A DNA stretch of 64,000 bases from JAAZKI01 sp012799905. GTDB taxonomy: Bacteria; Verrucomicrobiota; Lentisphaeria; Oligosphaerales; Oligosphaeraceae. Shown piece after piece: positions 25,642-34,443 of this stretch. Where the stretch lies: contig JBMNFR010000009.1 of assembly GCA_050949415.1 (NCBI GenBank), positions 434,001 through 498,000 of the forward strand. Direction: 5' to 3'. Numbering within the stretch: position 1 is the first letter of the stretch; each line of letters opens with the position of its first letter. Below the pieces are notes generated by a model that was given only the letters and a program-made list of their open reading frames with translations, ran no database searches and was not told where the DNA came from. The position numbers and the translations under genes were made by a program.

Positions 25642-27738
25642 ATGAAAAAAATACTGCAAAGTATCTTCTTTTGGCATTCTCCTGCGCAAGGGGCATTTTT
25701 CGGCCTTACTTTGGCTGGACTGACTGTTTGGCTGCTGCCTTCAATTGTGTTCGTCTTCTGGGCCTACGGCTCATATGGCTTCACCTGGCTGTCGGCGTGG
25801 AACGACGCCTGGCCTCCTTTTCTGATTGTATTCCTGGGCGTAGCCGCGCTCTTGTTGGTCTATGCGACATTTCTCTGCCTGCGTTTTTATGGTTGGTTCT
25901 GTCGACGGAAATACGGCTTGTTGGCCTTATGGCTCTGCCTGGCCTTATTTGCCATTTGTCTGGTAGTTGCTTGTTTCAAGTACGGCGATCTTGGGTTCTT
26001 CGTTACCTTCTGCGTTTTCTTTGGCGCACTCTTCCCTCTCATACTGCTGCCCAAATGGTGGCTCTGGCTCACCCAGGCATGCTGCTGGAGCCTGGGCCTT
26101 CTGTTCGGCGACGTCGTGCTGAGGCATCTGCTCGATCCATTCCTCCCCAGAAGATTGGGCCAAGAAATTGTAAACCTCCCGCATGCATATATCAGCATAC
26201 AAAAATTCCTGCATGTCATCGGCATGGGCTGGGCGTGGCTGCTGGCGGCAGGAGCGCTCTTCCTGCTGCTCGGTTATCTGCTGACTGCCTTACTCTGGGC
26301 GCGCGCAGCTGATCTGCCATTCCGACGTCTCTTTGGCAAAGGCGTGGCCTGCCTCTGGAGCATCTTTGCGGTCGCCTACGTAGCTCAACTCATCCTCGCC
26401 TTTTTAGGAAGCCAGGCCGCAAACCAAGAGATCGCCGCCCTGGAAAAGCATATCGGCAGACCGCTGACAGCATCAGCCCTGAAAGAATGGCACCTTAGCG
26501 AAGAACAGCCAGACCCGGCTTTCTGGGAACACGTAAAGACTCTCACCGAAGACTGCGAGCCGTTCTATGAGCCCTTTTCCAACTTTTACTATTCCGGGCC
26601 GCCCTTTCGCTATTCCGGGCCGCCCGATGTACAGCCCCAAGAAGCCATGCAGCAGTGGCAGCAGCATGTCCAAAAGCACGAAGACTGCCTTTCAAGCCTG
26701 GAAAAGCTGTTTTCAGAAAGCCCGCCAGCAATTCCGCAGTGCTATGGCTTTTTCGACCTCGACATCTCGACACTCAGTCATCTACCCAAAATCCGCCAAC
26801 TGAACCGCATCGCGTCCTGGCGCATTTATCTGGCATTGGCGAATGGCGATGCCAACACGGCGATTGTCACCGCAAAAATGCAGGCCAATATCAACAACAC
26901 ACTGCTGCGCAATACTGATTTGACTGGCGGTCTGGTCTGGATTGCCTGCGTGAATATATGGCTGAAATCTATCGAACGGATGCTGGAGTCACAAGTCTTG
27001 ACAGACGAACACCTGCACACACTGGCAGGCCTGGTGAAGACGACCGTTGACAAGATGCCAGCCATGCAAAAACGTTTGCTCTACGACCTGGCAGTGTGCG
27101 CCTTGGAAGCCTTTGAGGTCATTGGCAAAGGCAGCATCTTCATGTCCCAGCAAGAGCGGGAAAAACCCTACGAAGCCGTCCCGATGCGTCCATTGCGCTT
27201 TTTTGCCCCACATCTCTGGTGGTATGCCGCCATGGACAAGGCATACATGGCACGAAGTCTCCAGGTTGAACACCTAGCAGAAATTTCCCACCTGGACGGC
27301 ATCTGCACCGTGCCACTCTGCTCCAGCAGTTGGATGCTGGTAGGAGCGAGCAGAGCCGGCCAACGCTTCCACGCCGTGAACGCCAATTTGCTGGCTATGC
27401 AAGCGTTGATTAAAGTGGAGCTGCATCGACGCACTCATGGAACATATCCGGAACAACTGGAAAATCCACCCACAGACCCCTTCAACGGAGAGCCGATGCG
27501 CTATCGTCATGGCGATTGCCGCTTCAAAGTCAGAAGCGCGGAATGGAATGAAAAAGGACAGCAATGGCGAATTGTCTCGCAGACCAAAGTTGGACCTGGC
27601 GTACAGGTCTGGAGCGTCGGGCCTGACTTGATCGATGACGATAAAATAAACCTGCAAGAGCCTGACGATGAACGACGCTCTGACGATATCCGAGCCCTGA
27701 TGCGCCTGAAGACCGAAGAAGTTAAAATTGGCCCCTAA
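25642..27738 (+). CDS. Large multi-pass membrane protein, unknown function
   Basis: A 698-residue protein. The first 260 residues hold about seven hydrophobic helices (for example ALFAICLVVACFKYG and WLLAAGALFLLLGYLLTALL). Residues 270-560 are soluble and mostly helical. The C-terminal part (ALIKVELHRRTHGTYPEQL, then DPFNGEPMRYR, then VWSVGPDLIDD) matches a segment often seen at the end of PVC membrane proteins and resembles the C-terminal body of pseudopilin-related proteins. The ATG has GGAG five bases upstream. It lies downstream of moxR but separated by the heptamer block. I cannot assign a function. Confidence 0.75.
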   Translation: MKKILQSIFFWHSPAQGAFFGLTLAGLTVWLLPSIVFVFWAYGSYGFTWLSAWNDAWPPFLIVFLGVAALLLVYATFLCLRFYGWFCRRKYGLLALWLCLALFAICLVVACFKYGDLGFFVTFCVFFGALFPLILLPKWWLWLTQACCWSLGLLFGDVVLRHLLDPFLPRRLGQEIVNLPHAYISIQKFLHVIGMGWAWLLAAGALFLLLGYLLTALLWARAADLPFRRLFGKGVACLWSIFAVAYVAQLILAFLGSQAANQEIAALEKHIGRPLTASALKEWHLSEEQPDPAFWEHVKTLTEDCEPFYEPFSNFYYSGPPFRYSGPPDVQPQEAMQQWQQHVQKHEDCLSSLEKLFSESPPAIPQCYGFFDLDISTLSHLPKIRQLNRIASWRIYLALANGDANTAIVTAKMQANINNTLLRNTDLTGGLVWIACVNIWLKSIERMLESQVLTDEHLHTLAGLVKTTVDKMPAMQKRLLYDLAVCALEAFEVIGKGSIFMSQQEREKPYEAVPMRPLRFFAPHLWWYAAMDKAYMARSLQVEHLAEISHLDGICTVPLCSSSWMLVGASRAGQRFHAVNANLLAMQALIKVELHRRTHGTYPEQLENPPTDPFNGEPMRYRHGDCRFKVRSAEWNEKGQQWRIVSQTKVGPGVQVWSVGPDLIDDDKINLQEPDDERRSDDIRALMRLKTEEVKIGP

Positions 27739-27811
27739 AGGACGTGACCTGCCAGCCCAGGGCAACCTGCCCTGAGTCCTCAAATCGCATTCGTTACCAG
27801 TGGAGTTTTCA

Positions 27812-29278
27812 ATGAAAAAAGCGGATTTATCAGTGAACAACCAGCCTAAAACCAGGATAGAGAAAGATTCATTAGGGATACGGGAAGTCCCATTAGAAGC
27901 CTATTACGGCATCCACACGTTGCGCGGCAAGGAAAATTTTCCCATCACCGGGCTTTCCCAGCCCGCTTCGTTAATCACCGCGATTGCCATGGTAAAAAAG
28001 GCCGCGGCGCAAGCTAATCGCGATGCATCACGGCTGGAGCCGAAGCTGGCTGATGCCATCGCAAGGGCTTCCGATGACGTGATTAATGGGCAATTCCATG
28101 ACCAATTCATCGTGGACCCGATTCAAGGGGGCGCTGGCACTTCCTTCAACATGAACGCCAACGAAGTCATCGCTAACCGAGCCCTGGAAATTCTTGGCCA
28201 GGCCAAGGGCGACTATCAAATCCTGTCACCGCTTGATCATGTCAACATGGGGCAGTCCACCAACGACGCGGTGCCAACAGCTATTCATATCGCCGCTGCC
28301 AACGAACTGGCCGCGCTGCTCGAAGAAATGACCAAGTTGCACGCCGCATTCGGAGACTGTGCCAAACGTTTCGATACCATGATTAAAATGGGACGAACAC
28401 ACCTGCAAGACGCAGTGCCAATCCGCCTTGGCCAGGAATTTCATGCCTATCAGCAGGTCATCGGCCGCGACATCAAACGCATTTCCGCTGGACGCGAAGG
28501 ATTGCTTGTCGTCAATCTTGGCGCCACCGCTGTCGGCACCGGCTTGAATGCAGACGTCACGTATGTTCGACAGGTCACACACCACCTGGCAAAAATCTCC
28601 GGACTCCCGCTTGAGCAGGCCGAGGACCTGGTTGACGCCACCCAAAACACCGATTGCTACACTACGATTTCCTCTACGCTGAAAATTTGCATGTTGAACA
28701 TGTCCAAAATCGCCAATGATCTTCGCCTGATGGCGTCTGGCCCTCGCTGCGGGCTCTATGAATTGAAGTTGCCGCCGCGCCAGTCTGGCAGTTCCATTAT
28801 GCCAGGCAAGGTCAATCCAGTGATGGCTGAAGTCGTCAATCAAGTTGCTTTCCAGGTAGCTGGCAACGACCTCACTATTTCCATGGCTGCTGAGGCTGGA
28901 CAATTTGAACTGAACGTCATGGAGCCGGTACTCGTCCGCAATCTGCTGGAAAGCATCATCATCATGCGCAACGTGTTCCGCGTCTTCCGGATGTTCCTGC
29001 TCGAAGGACTGACCGCCAATGAAGAGAAGTTGCGTTACTACGTGGAGCACAGCAGCGGCGTGGTCACTGCCTTTGCGCCATACATCGGCTATGACAAAGC
29101 CGCTGAAATCGCAAAAGCTTCCCTGGAGAGCGGCCGCCCAGTGCGCGAGCTAATTCTGGAAAGAAAGCTTATTTCACCGGCCGAAGCAGATATTATCCTG
29201 GATGCGCATGAAATGACCAAAATCGGCATTTCCGGCTTGAAGGCAGTGCAAGCACTGCGCAAACAAAAGAAAGAATAA
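27812..29278 (+). CDS. aspA: Aspartate ammonia-lyase (aspartase)
   Basis: A 488-residue member of the fumarase/aspartase superfamily. The signature GSSIMPGKVNPVMAE (about residues 326-340) carries the catalytic Ser loop; EAYYGIHTLRGKENFPITG at the N terminus and GRTHLQDAVPIRLGQEF, typical of aspartases, support aspartase over fumarase. It converts aspartate reversibly to fumarate and ammonia. The ATG at 27812 has GGAG seven bases upstream; the GTG four codons earlier is less well placed. It follows the large membrane protein by 73 bases. Function is quite certain for the family, slightly less so for the exact substrate. Confidence 0.9.
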   Translation: MKKADLSVNNQPKTRIEKDSLGIREVPLEAYYGIHTLRGKENFPITGLSQPASLITAIAMVKKAAAQANRDASRLEPKLADAIARASDDVINGQFHDQFIVDPIQGGAGTSFNMNANEVIANRALEILGQAKGDYQILSPLDHVNMGQSTNDAVPTAIHIAAANELAALLEEMTKLHAAFGDCAKRFDTMIKMGRTHLQDAVPIRLGQEFHAYQQVIGRDIKRISAGREGLLVVNLGATAVGTGLNADVTYVRQVTHHLAKISGLPLEQAEDLVDATQNTDCYTTISSTLKICMLNMSKIANDLRLMASGPRCGLYELKLPPRQSGSSIMPGKVNPVMAEVVNQVAFQVAGNDLTISMAAEAGQFELNVMEPVLVRNLLESIIIMRNVFRVFRMFLLEGLTANEEKLRYYVEHSSGVVTAFAPYIGYDKAAEIAKASLESGRPVRELILERKLISPAEADIILDAHEMTKIGISGLKAVQALRKQKKE

Positions 29279-29280
29279 CC

Positions 29281-29510
29281 TTAGGGTGGACTACCCGTCC
29301 ACAACCTAATATTTAACCACGGATGGACACGGATGCACACGGATTTTTTATGAGGTTGTTGTTGTAACCACTGAATACACGGAATACTTAGGGTGGACTA
29401 TCCGTCCACAACCTATTTTTTTAACCACGAAAAACACGAAAGGACACGAAATTTTTGTTTTTTGGGTTGTTTTTGTAACCACTGAACACACGGAATATAC
29501 GGAAATTTCT
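29281..29510. repeat. Twice-repeated module with GTGGAC palindrome and 'aaccac' tails
   Basis: Two copies of a block of about 110 bases. Each starts TTAGGGTGGACTAYCCGTCC (a GTGGAC/GTCCAC inverted repeat), continues with ACAACCTA and TTTAACCAC, then a short period-10 tract (GGATGGACAC in the first copy, CACGAAAAA-type in the second), and ends with a 'gtaaccactgaa.acacgga' segment. Similar modules lie at 17415-17462, 19288-19354, 24045-24105 and 32953-32992. Confidence 0.7.
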
Positions 29511-30797
29511 TCTGCTTGCCGTATATCCCTCGCTTACACGAGCATGTAGTTCAAACTTTAGTTTGCTGTACGTCCCGCAAGCTTTAGCCTGCCAACAGGA
29601 GCATGTAGTTCAAACTTTAGTTTGCCGTATGTCCCGCAGGCTTTAGCCTGCCAACCTGCAACTCAATCTTCAGCTTGCCGTATTTCCCTCGCTTGCACGA
29701 GCACGTAGTTCAAACTTTAGTTTGCTGTATGTCCCGCAGGCTTTAGCCTGCAAAAACTGCCAAACTCGAGGCAGGCTTTAGCCTGCCAACATGCAACTCA
29801 AACTTCCGCTTGCCGCACATCCCTCGCTTGCCGGAGCATGTAGTTCAAACTTTAGTTTGCCGTATGTCCCGCAGGCTTTAGCCTGCCAACATGCAACTCA
29901 AACTTCTGCTTGCAGTATGTGTCTCGCTTGCACGAGCATGTAGTTCAAACTTTAGTTTGCCGTATGTCCCGCAGGCTTTAGCCTGCCAACAGGAGCATGT
30001 AGTTCAAACTTTAGTTTGCTGTATGTCCCGCAGGCTTTAGCCTGCCAACAGGAGCATGTAGTTCAAACTTTAGTTTGCTGTATGTCCCGCAGGCTTTAGC
30101 CTGCCAACAGGAGCATGTAGTTCAAACTTTAGTTTGCCGTATATCCCGCAGGCTTTAGCCTGCCAACAGGAGCATGTAGTTCAAACTTTAGTTTGCTGTA
30201 TGTCCCGCAGGCTTTAGCCTGCCAACAGGAGCATGTAGTTCAAACTTTAGTTTGCTGTATGTCCCGCAGGCTTTAGCCTGCCAACAGGAGCATGTAGTTC
30301 AAACTTTAGTTTGCTGTATGTCCCGCAGGCTTTAGCCTGCCAACAGGAGCATGTAGTTCAAACTTTAGTTTGCCGTATGTACCGCAGGCTTTAGCCTGCC
30401 AACAGGAGCATGTAGTTCAAACTTTAGTTTGCCGTATGTACCGCAGGCTTTAGCCTGCCAACAGGAGCATGTAGTTCAAACTTTAGTTTGCCGTATGTAC
30501 CGCAGGCTTTAGCCTGCCAACATGCAACTCAAACTTCAGCTTGCAGTACGTACCTCGCTTGCACGAGCACGTAGTTCAAACTTTAGTTTGCTGTATGTCC
30601 CGCAGGCTTTAGCCTGCCAACATGCAACTCAAACTTCCGCTTGCCGCACATCCCTCGCTTGCCGGAGCATGTAGTTCAAACTTTAGTTTGCCGTATGTCC
30701 CGCAGGCTTTAGCCTGCCAACATGCAATTCAAACTTCTGCTTGCCATACGCACCTCGCTTGCACGAGCATGTAGTTCAAACTTTAGTTTGCCGTACG
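29511..30797 (+). repeat. Long array of double-hairpin REP-like units
   Basis: The unit carries two hairpins with the same loop: CAAAC-TTTA-GTTTG and GCAGGC-TTTA-GCCTGC. I count 17 copies of the first hairpin. Ten of them, from about 29944 to 30490, follow each other with an exact 59-bp period; the others are spaced about 97 bases and contain an extra, less perfect stem (CAAACTTCMGCTTG). The last three copies of the 59-bp run share GTACC instead of GTCCC, which shows local duplication. Units are contiguous with no unique spacers. Confidence 0.85.
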
Positions 30798-31026
30798 TGC
30801 CACACGCAGTCCAGTCTTCACCCGCATTTTGTTTTTCGCAAGTAGCAAATTCGCACTTAGCTTGTTTCGCATTACGGTATAGAGAATGCCAAATCCGCGT
30901 TTTTGGCTGATGATGCGACGCAAGGCCCTTTGCTGGCCGTCTGTGTTTTGGCGGGCATTTTGGTCGCAGCGCGCCGGGTCATAGCCTGGCTGGGATGACA
31001 GGGCGTCCGGAGCAAGGAGAAGAACG
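30798..31026 (+). other. Leader region upstream of nadE
   Basis: About 230 bases without a convincing gene. The end carries AAGGAG seven bases before the nadE ATG. No firm promoter pair could be picked out. Confidence 0.4.
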
Positions 31027-32916
31027 ATGCGAATCGAAGGTCTATATCGACTGGTGTCAGCGGTTCCGCCGATGCGGGTGGGGAATCCCTCCTACAATGT
31101 CGACCGGATGATGGAAATGTACGCTGCTGCGGTTAAACGCGGCGCAGTGGTCGTGTTGTTTCCGGAATTGTCCGTGACCGGCTATACCTGCGGCGATCTG
31201 TTTGAGCAACAGACCCTGTTGACTGCCGCCTTGGCTGGCCTGGAACGCCTGCGGGCTGCGACCGTCGGCCAGTCGGCCGTGCTGATTGCGGGCTTGCCAC
31301 TGTTGAAGGGGACGCGGCTGTTCAATGTCGCGGCAGTCCTCCAGGACGGACGTTTGCTCGCTTTTGTCGGAAAGACCTATTTGCCCAATTACCGCGAATT
31401 CTATGAAAAACGGCAGTTTTGTTCAATTCGCGAGCACGATGGCTCGCCAATTGAAATCAACGGCGAACTGGTGCCGCTGGGGCAGGATATACTTCTGGAG
31501 GCTGGCGGCGTTAAACTTGGCATCGAACTCAGCGAAGACTTGTGGGTGGTCACACCGCCCTCCAACAACCTGGCTCTCCAGGGCGCCCAGGTTATCTGCA
31601 ACCTCTCGGCCGAGCCGGAAATGGTAACCAAAGCCGAGTGTCGACGTAAATTGGTCGTTGACCAGAGCGCACGACTCACCGCAGTTTATATGCTCGCCGG
31701 CGCAGGCGTCCACGAATCCACCAGCGACTTGGTCTTCAGCGGTCATGCCATGATCGCCGCCAAAGGCCGACTGCTTGCCGAAAATCAACGCTTTGAACGC
31801 GAGGGCGCGACAGTGACGGCCGATGTTAAAATCGATTGGCTGGACAACCAGCGCCGCAGCAGGACCAGCCATAACGAGGTGCCAACCACACCGGTTCGCA
31901 CGGTCAAGCTGGCGCCCTTGCCAGAAGCGCCGGACGCCGACTGCTTCGCCTTGGCCAAGCATCCTTTCGTGCCTCAGGATGCCGCCGCCCTGGCAGCACG
32001 CTGCCAGGAGATTTTCACCTTGCAGGCGACCGGCCTGGCCAAGCGCTTGCAACACTGCCGCGCCAAACGCCTGGTCATCGGCTTGTCGGGTGGGCTGGAT
32101 TCGACCTTGGCTCTGCTGGCGGCGACCTGGTGCTGTGATATGCTCGAACTGCCGCGCACGACCATCCTTGGGGTGACTATGCCAGGCATGGGCACGACCA
32201 GCAGAACGAAAGACAACGCGGTCGCCGTGGCCGGAGAGCTGGGCGTGGAATTGCGCATCATCGACATCAAGGACGCGGTGACCGTGCATTTCTGCGATAT
32301 CGGGCATGACCCAGACAAGCTTGATGTGGTCTATGAAAATGCACAGGCACGGGAACGGACGCAGATTCTCATGGACTTGGCCAACGCCACCGGCGGCCTG
32401 GTCATCGGCACCGGCGATTTGTCTGAAATCGCGCTTGGATGGAGCACCTTCAACGGCGATCACATGTCCATGTACAGCGTTAACTGCGGCGTCCCTAAAA
32501 CCTTGGTGCGGCACCTGATCGAATACTATGCATCAGTCACCGCGTCGCCGGAGTTGGCGCGCTTATTGCTTGATGTCAATGCGACGCCGGTTTCTCCAGA
32601 ATTGCTCCCAGGCGTGCAGCACACAGAAGACATCCTGGGCAATTATGAGCTGCATGACTTTTTCCTGTATTATTTCCTGAAATACGGCGAGAGCCCGAAC
32701 GGGTTGTTGGCCCTGGCAATGCAGGCATTCAAGGACGACTACGAGGAAGCAGCAATTCGACGGACACTGGACATTTTTGTAAAACGCTTTTTCTCGCAGC
32801 AATTCAAACGCAACGCCATGCCGGACGGGCCGAAGATCGGGACGATTGCATTGTCGCCCCGAGGTGACTGGCGGATGCCGGCAGACGCAGATGCAGCGGC
32901 GTGGTTGACGCAGTAG
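31027..32916 (+). CDS. nadE: NAD(+) synthase, two-domain type, with altered glutaminase site
   Basis: A 629-residue protein with the usual length and order of glutamine-dependent NAD synthetase. The nitrilase-like glutaminase domain has the catalytic Glu (E47, FPELSVTGY) and Lys (K116, GKTYLPNYREFYEKR). The nucleophile position, normally Cys in GIEICEDLW, reads GIELSEDLW, so it is Ser169 (codon AGC at 31531-31533). The usual NLSASNE loop also reads NLSAEPE. The synthetase domain looks complete: P-loop SGGLDS (354-359), TGDLSEIALGWSTFNGD and MSMYSVNCGVPKTL. It makes NAD from nicotinic acid adenine dinucleotide, in the last step of the pathway; ammonia, not glutamine, may be the nitrogen donor here. 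AAGGAG supports the start. Confidence 0.92.
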   Translation: MRIEGLYRLVSAVPPMRVGNPSYNVDRMMEMYAAAVKRGAVVVLFPELSVTGYTCGDLFEQQTLLTAALAGLERLRAATVGQSAVLIAGLPLLKGTRLFNVAAVLQDGRLLAFVGKTYLPNYREFYEKRQFCSIREHDGSPIEINGELVPLGQDILLEAGGVKLGIELSEDLWVVTPPSNNLALQGAQVICNLSAEPEMVTKAECRRKLVVDQSARLTAVYMLAGAGVHESTSDLVFSGHAMIAAKGRLLAENQRFEREGATVTADVKIDWLDNQRRSRTSHNEVPTTPVRTVKLAPLPEAPDADCFALAKHPFVPQDAAALAARCQEIFTLQATGLAKRLQHCRAKRLVIGLSGGLDSTLALLAATWCCDMLELPRTTILGVTMPGMGTTSRTKDNAVAVAGELGVELRIIDIKDAVTVHFCDIGHDPDKLDVVYENAQARERTQILMDLANATGGLVIGTGDLSEIALGWSTFNGDHMSMYSVNCGVPKTLVRHLIEYYASVTASPELARLLLDVNATPVSPELLPGVQHTEDILGNYELHDFFLYYFLKYGESPNGLLALAMQAFKDDYEEAAIRRTLDIFVKRFFSQQFKRNAMPDGPKIGTIALSPRGDWRMPADADAAAWLTQ

Positions 32917-33590
32917 GCCAAGCACATCAAGAAAGTCTTGGGCAGCTTTTTAATTAACCACTGATGGACACAGATGGACACGGATTTTTTAGGGTGTGTT
33001 GTACCGGGAAATCAACCAGCAGTGACAGAGACGCTAAAAGCGCGAAATATACGGCAAGCAGAAGTTTGAGTTGCATGTTGGCAGGCTAAAACCTGCGGGA
33101 CATACGGCAAACTAAAGTTTGAACTACATGCTCCTGCATGCGAGGGACATACGGCAAGCTGAAGTTTGAGTTGCATGTTGGCAGGCTGAAGCCTGCGGGA
33201 CATACGGCAAACTAAAGTTTGAACTACATGCTCCTGCATGCGAGGTACGTACGGCAAGCTGAAGTTTGAGTTGCATGTTGGCAGGCTAAAGCCTGCGGGA
33301 CATACGGCAAACTAAAGTTTGAACTACATGCTCCTGCATGCGAGGTACGTACGGCAAGCAGAAGTTTGAGTTGCATGTTGGCAGGCTAAAGCCTGCGGGA
33401 CATACGGCAAACTAAAGTTTGAACTACATGCTCCTGCATGCGAGGGACATACGGCAAGCTGAAGTTTGAGTTGCATGTTGGCAGGCTGAAGCCTGCGGGA
33501 TATACGGCAAGCTGAAGCTTGAACTACGTACGACCTGTCCACTTCGTCCACACCGTCCACTGCGTCCCCTGCCCCGCAATCCGCCAGCGC
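32917..33590 (-). repeat. Inverted array of double-hairpin REP-like units after nadE
   Basis: A period-10 'gatggacaca' module sits at 32953-32992. From 33045 to 33533 the same hairpin units as in the array upstream of nadE appear in the opposite orientation: four copies of CAAACTAAAGTTTG plus variants, and GCAGGCTAAAGCCTGC stems, with a period of about 96 bases. A few GTCCAC repeats follow (33535-33560). No gene is seen. Confidence 0.8.
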
Positions 33591-34379
33591 TCACCCCTCG
33601 GTGGGATAGTCCTGGTGCCAATTCAATTCATCAAAAACAGCTCTCGCGGCTTTGATAATCGGCTGCGGGCCATTGGCGTAGGGACTATATTCGCGGAAGC
33701 CAAAGGTCAGCGTCGCTCCGAGCATAGGCGCCACATAGCGCTGCAAGCGGGCAAATTTGCCATTGCAAAGATGCACAAAGGGAACCGACAATTTATTCTT
33801 CAGGAGCACGGTGGTTCGGAACGACTCCAGGAGTTCGTCCTCGGTGTCGGCGCGGACGACGATTTTAGCGATGTCAACGCCGCGGTTTTGGAAATCAAGA
33901 AGGTGCGCGAGCACAGCGTCGCCAGTCAGGGCTTCAGCGATATGTGATGACATCAGCACTTCCGCGCCTTGAGCATGGATGCGGTCGATGAGTCGGCGCT
34001 GCTTGTCCAGCGCCTGTGGGTCGCGGGTGTATTCGCGGGGGGAAGGCGCGAACATGTCACCCATGATATCGCAGGCTGCGGCTCCTGCCTCAATGCAGAG
34101 GAGCATCAGCTCGGCGCGGTCATCGTCGCTGATTTTATCTGCTGCAAGGCGCCGGGAGCGATAGCAGAGGGGCATCATCGGGCGGCCATTGCAACGAAAG
34201 ACCCGGCCGAGAGTGTCCTTGTTTAGCAGTGGGGAGTCCCAATGCGACACATCGACCATGAAGGCCTCAGCGCCATCATGTTCGCCATTGAGAATATTGG
34301 CGATGGCCAGCTCTGGCGTAGGTTCGCTGACAATGGCAGCAAGATAAGGGGATTTGAGCTTGAGAAAAGAGGGACGCAT
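33591..34379 (-). CDS. aroD: Type I 3-dehydroquinate dehydratase
   Basis: A 262-residue TIM-barrel enzyme of the type I dehydroquinase family. EAFMVDVSHWD carries the substrate-side acidic residues, EVLMSSHIAE holds the catalytic His, and DIAKIVVRADT the Schiff-base Lys. PFVHLCNGKFARLQRYVAPM and GATLTFGF near the C terminus fit the family end. It converts 3-dehydroquinate to 3-dehydroshikimate in aromatic biosynthesis, or in the reverse sense in quinate use. ATG 34379 is chosen over an upstream start because AGGAG lies seven bases before it. It is a single gene with its own leader. Divergence from textbook AroD is noticeable, so the substrate is slightly uncertain. Confidence 0.8.
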   Translation of the reverse strand: MRPSFLKLKSPYLAAIVSEPTPELAIANILNGEHDGAEAFMVDVSHWDSPLLNKDTLGRVFRCNGRPMMPLCYRSRRLAADKISDDDRAELMLLCIEAGAAACDIMGDMFAPSPREYTRDPQALDKQRRLIDRIHAQGAEVLMSSHIAEALTGDAVLAHLLDFQNRGVDIAKIVVRADTEDELLESFRTTVLLKNKLSVPFVHLCNGKFARLQRYVAPMLGATLTFGFREYSPYANGPQPIIKAARAVFDELNWHQDYPTEG

Positions 34380-34443
34380 GTTTAACTCCTTTTGCAAAAG
34401 TTATGCTCAGTTTGCGACAACGACGTTGACAACGATATTTCCG

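Noticed and set aside
29944..30534. Regular 59-bp-period array that could be taken for CRISPR
   Set aside because: The whole 59-base unit is conserved, with no unique spacers; the units are double palindromes, and no cas gene is present.
31423..32514. 363-codon open frame on the minus strand
   Set aside because: It lies opposite nadE, whose catalytic motifs prove the plus frame.
33012..33560. Open frames on the minus strand with repeated SLPYVPQ peptides
   Set aside because: They are translations of the REP-like array, not a protein repeat family.
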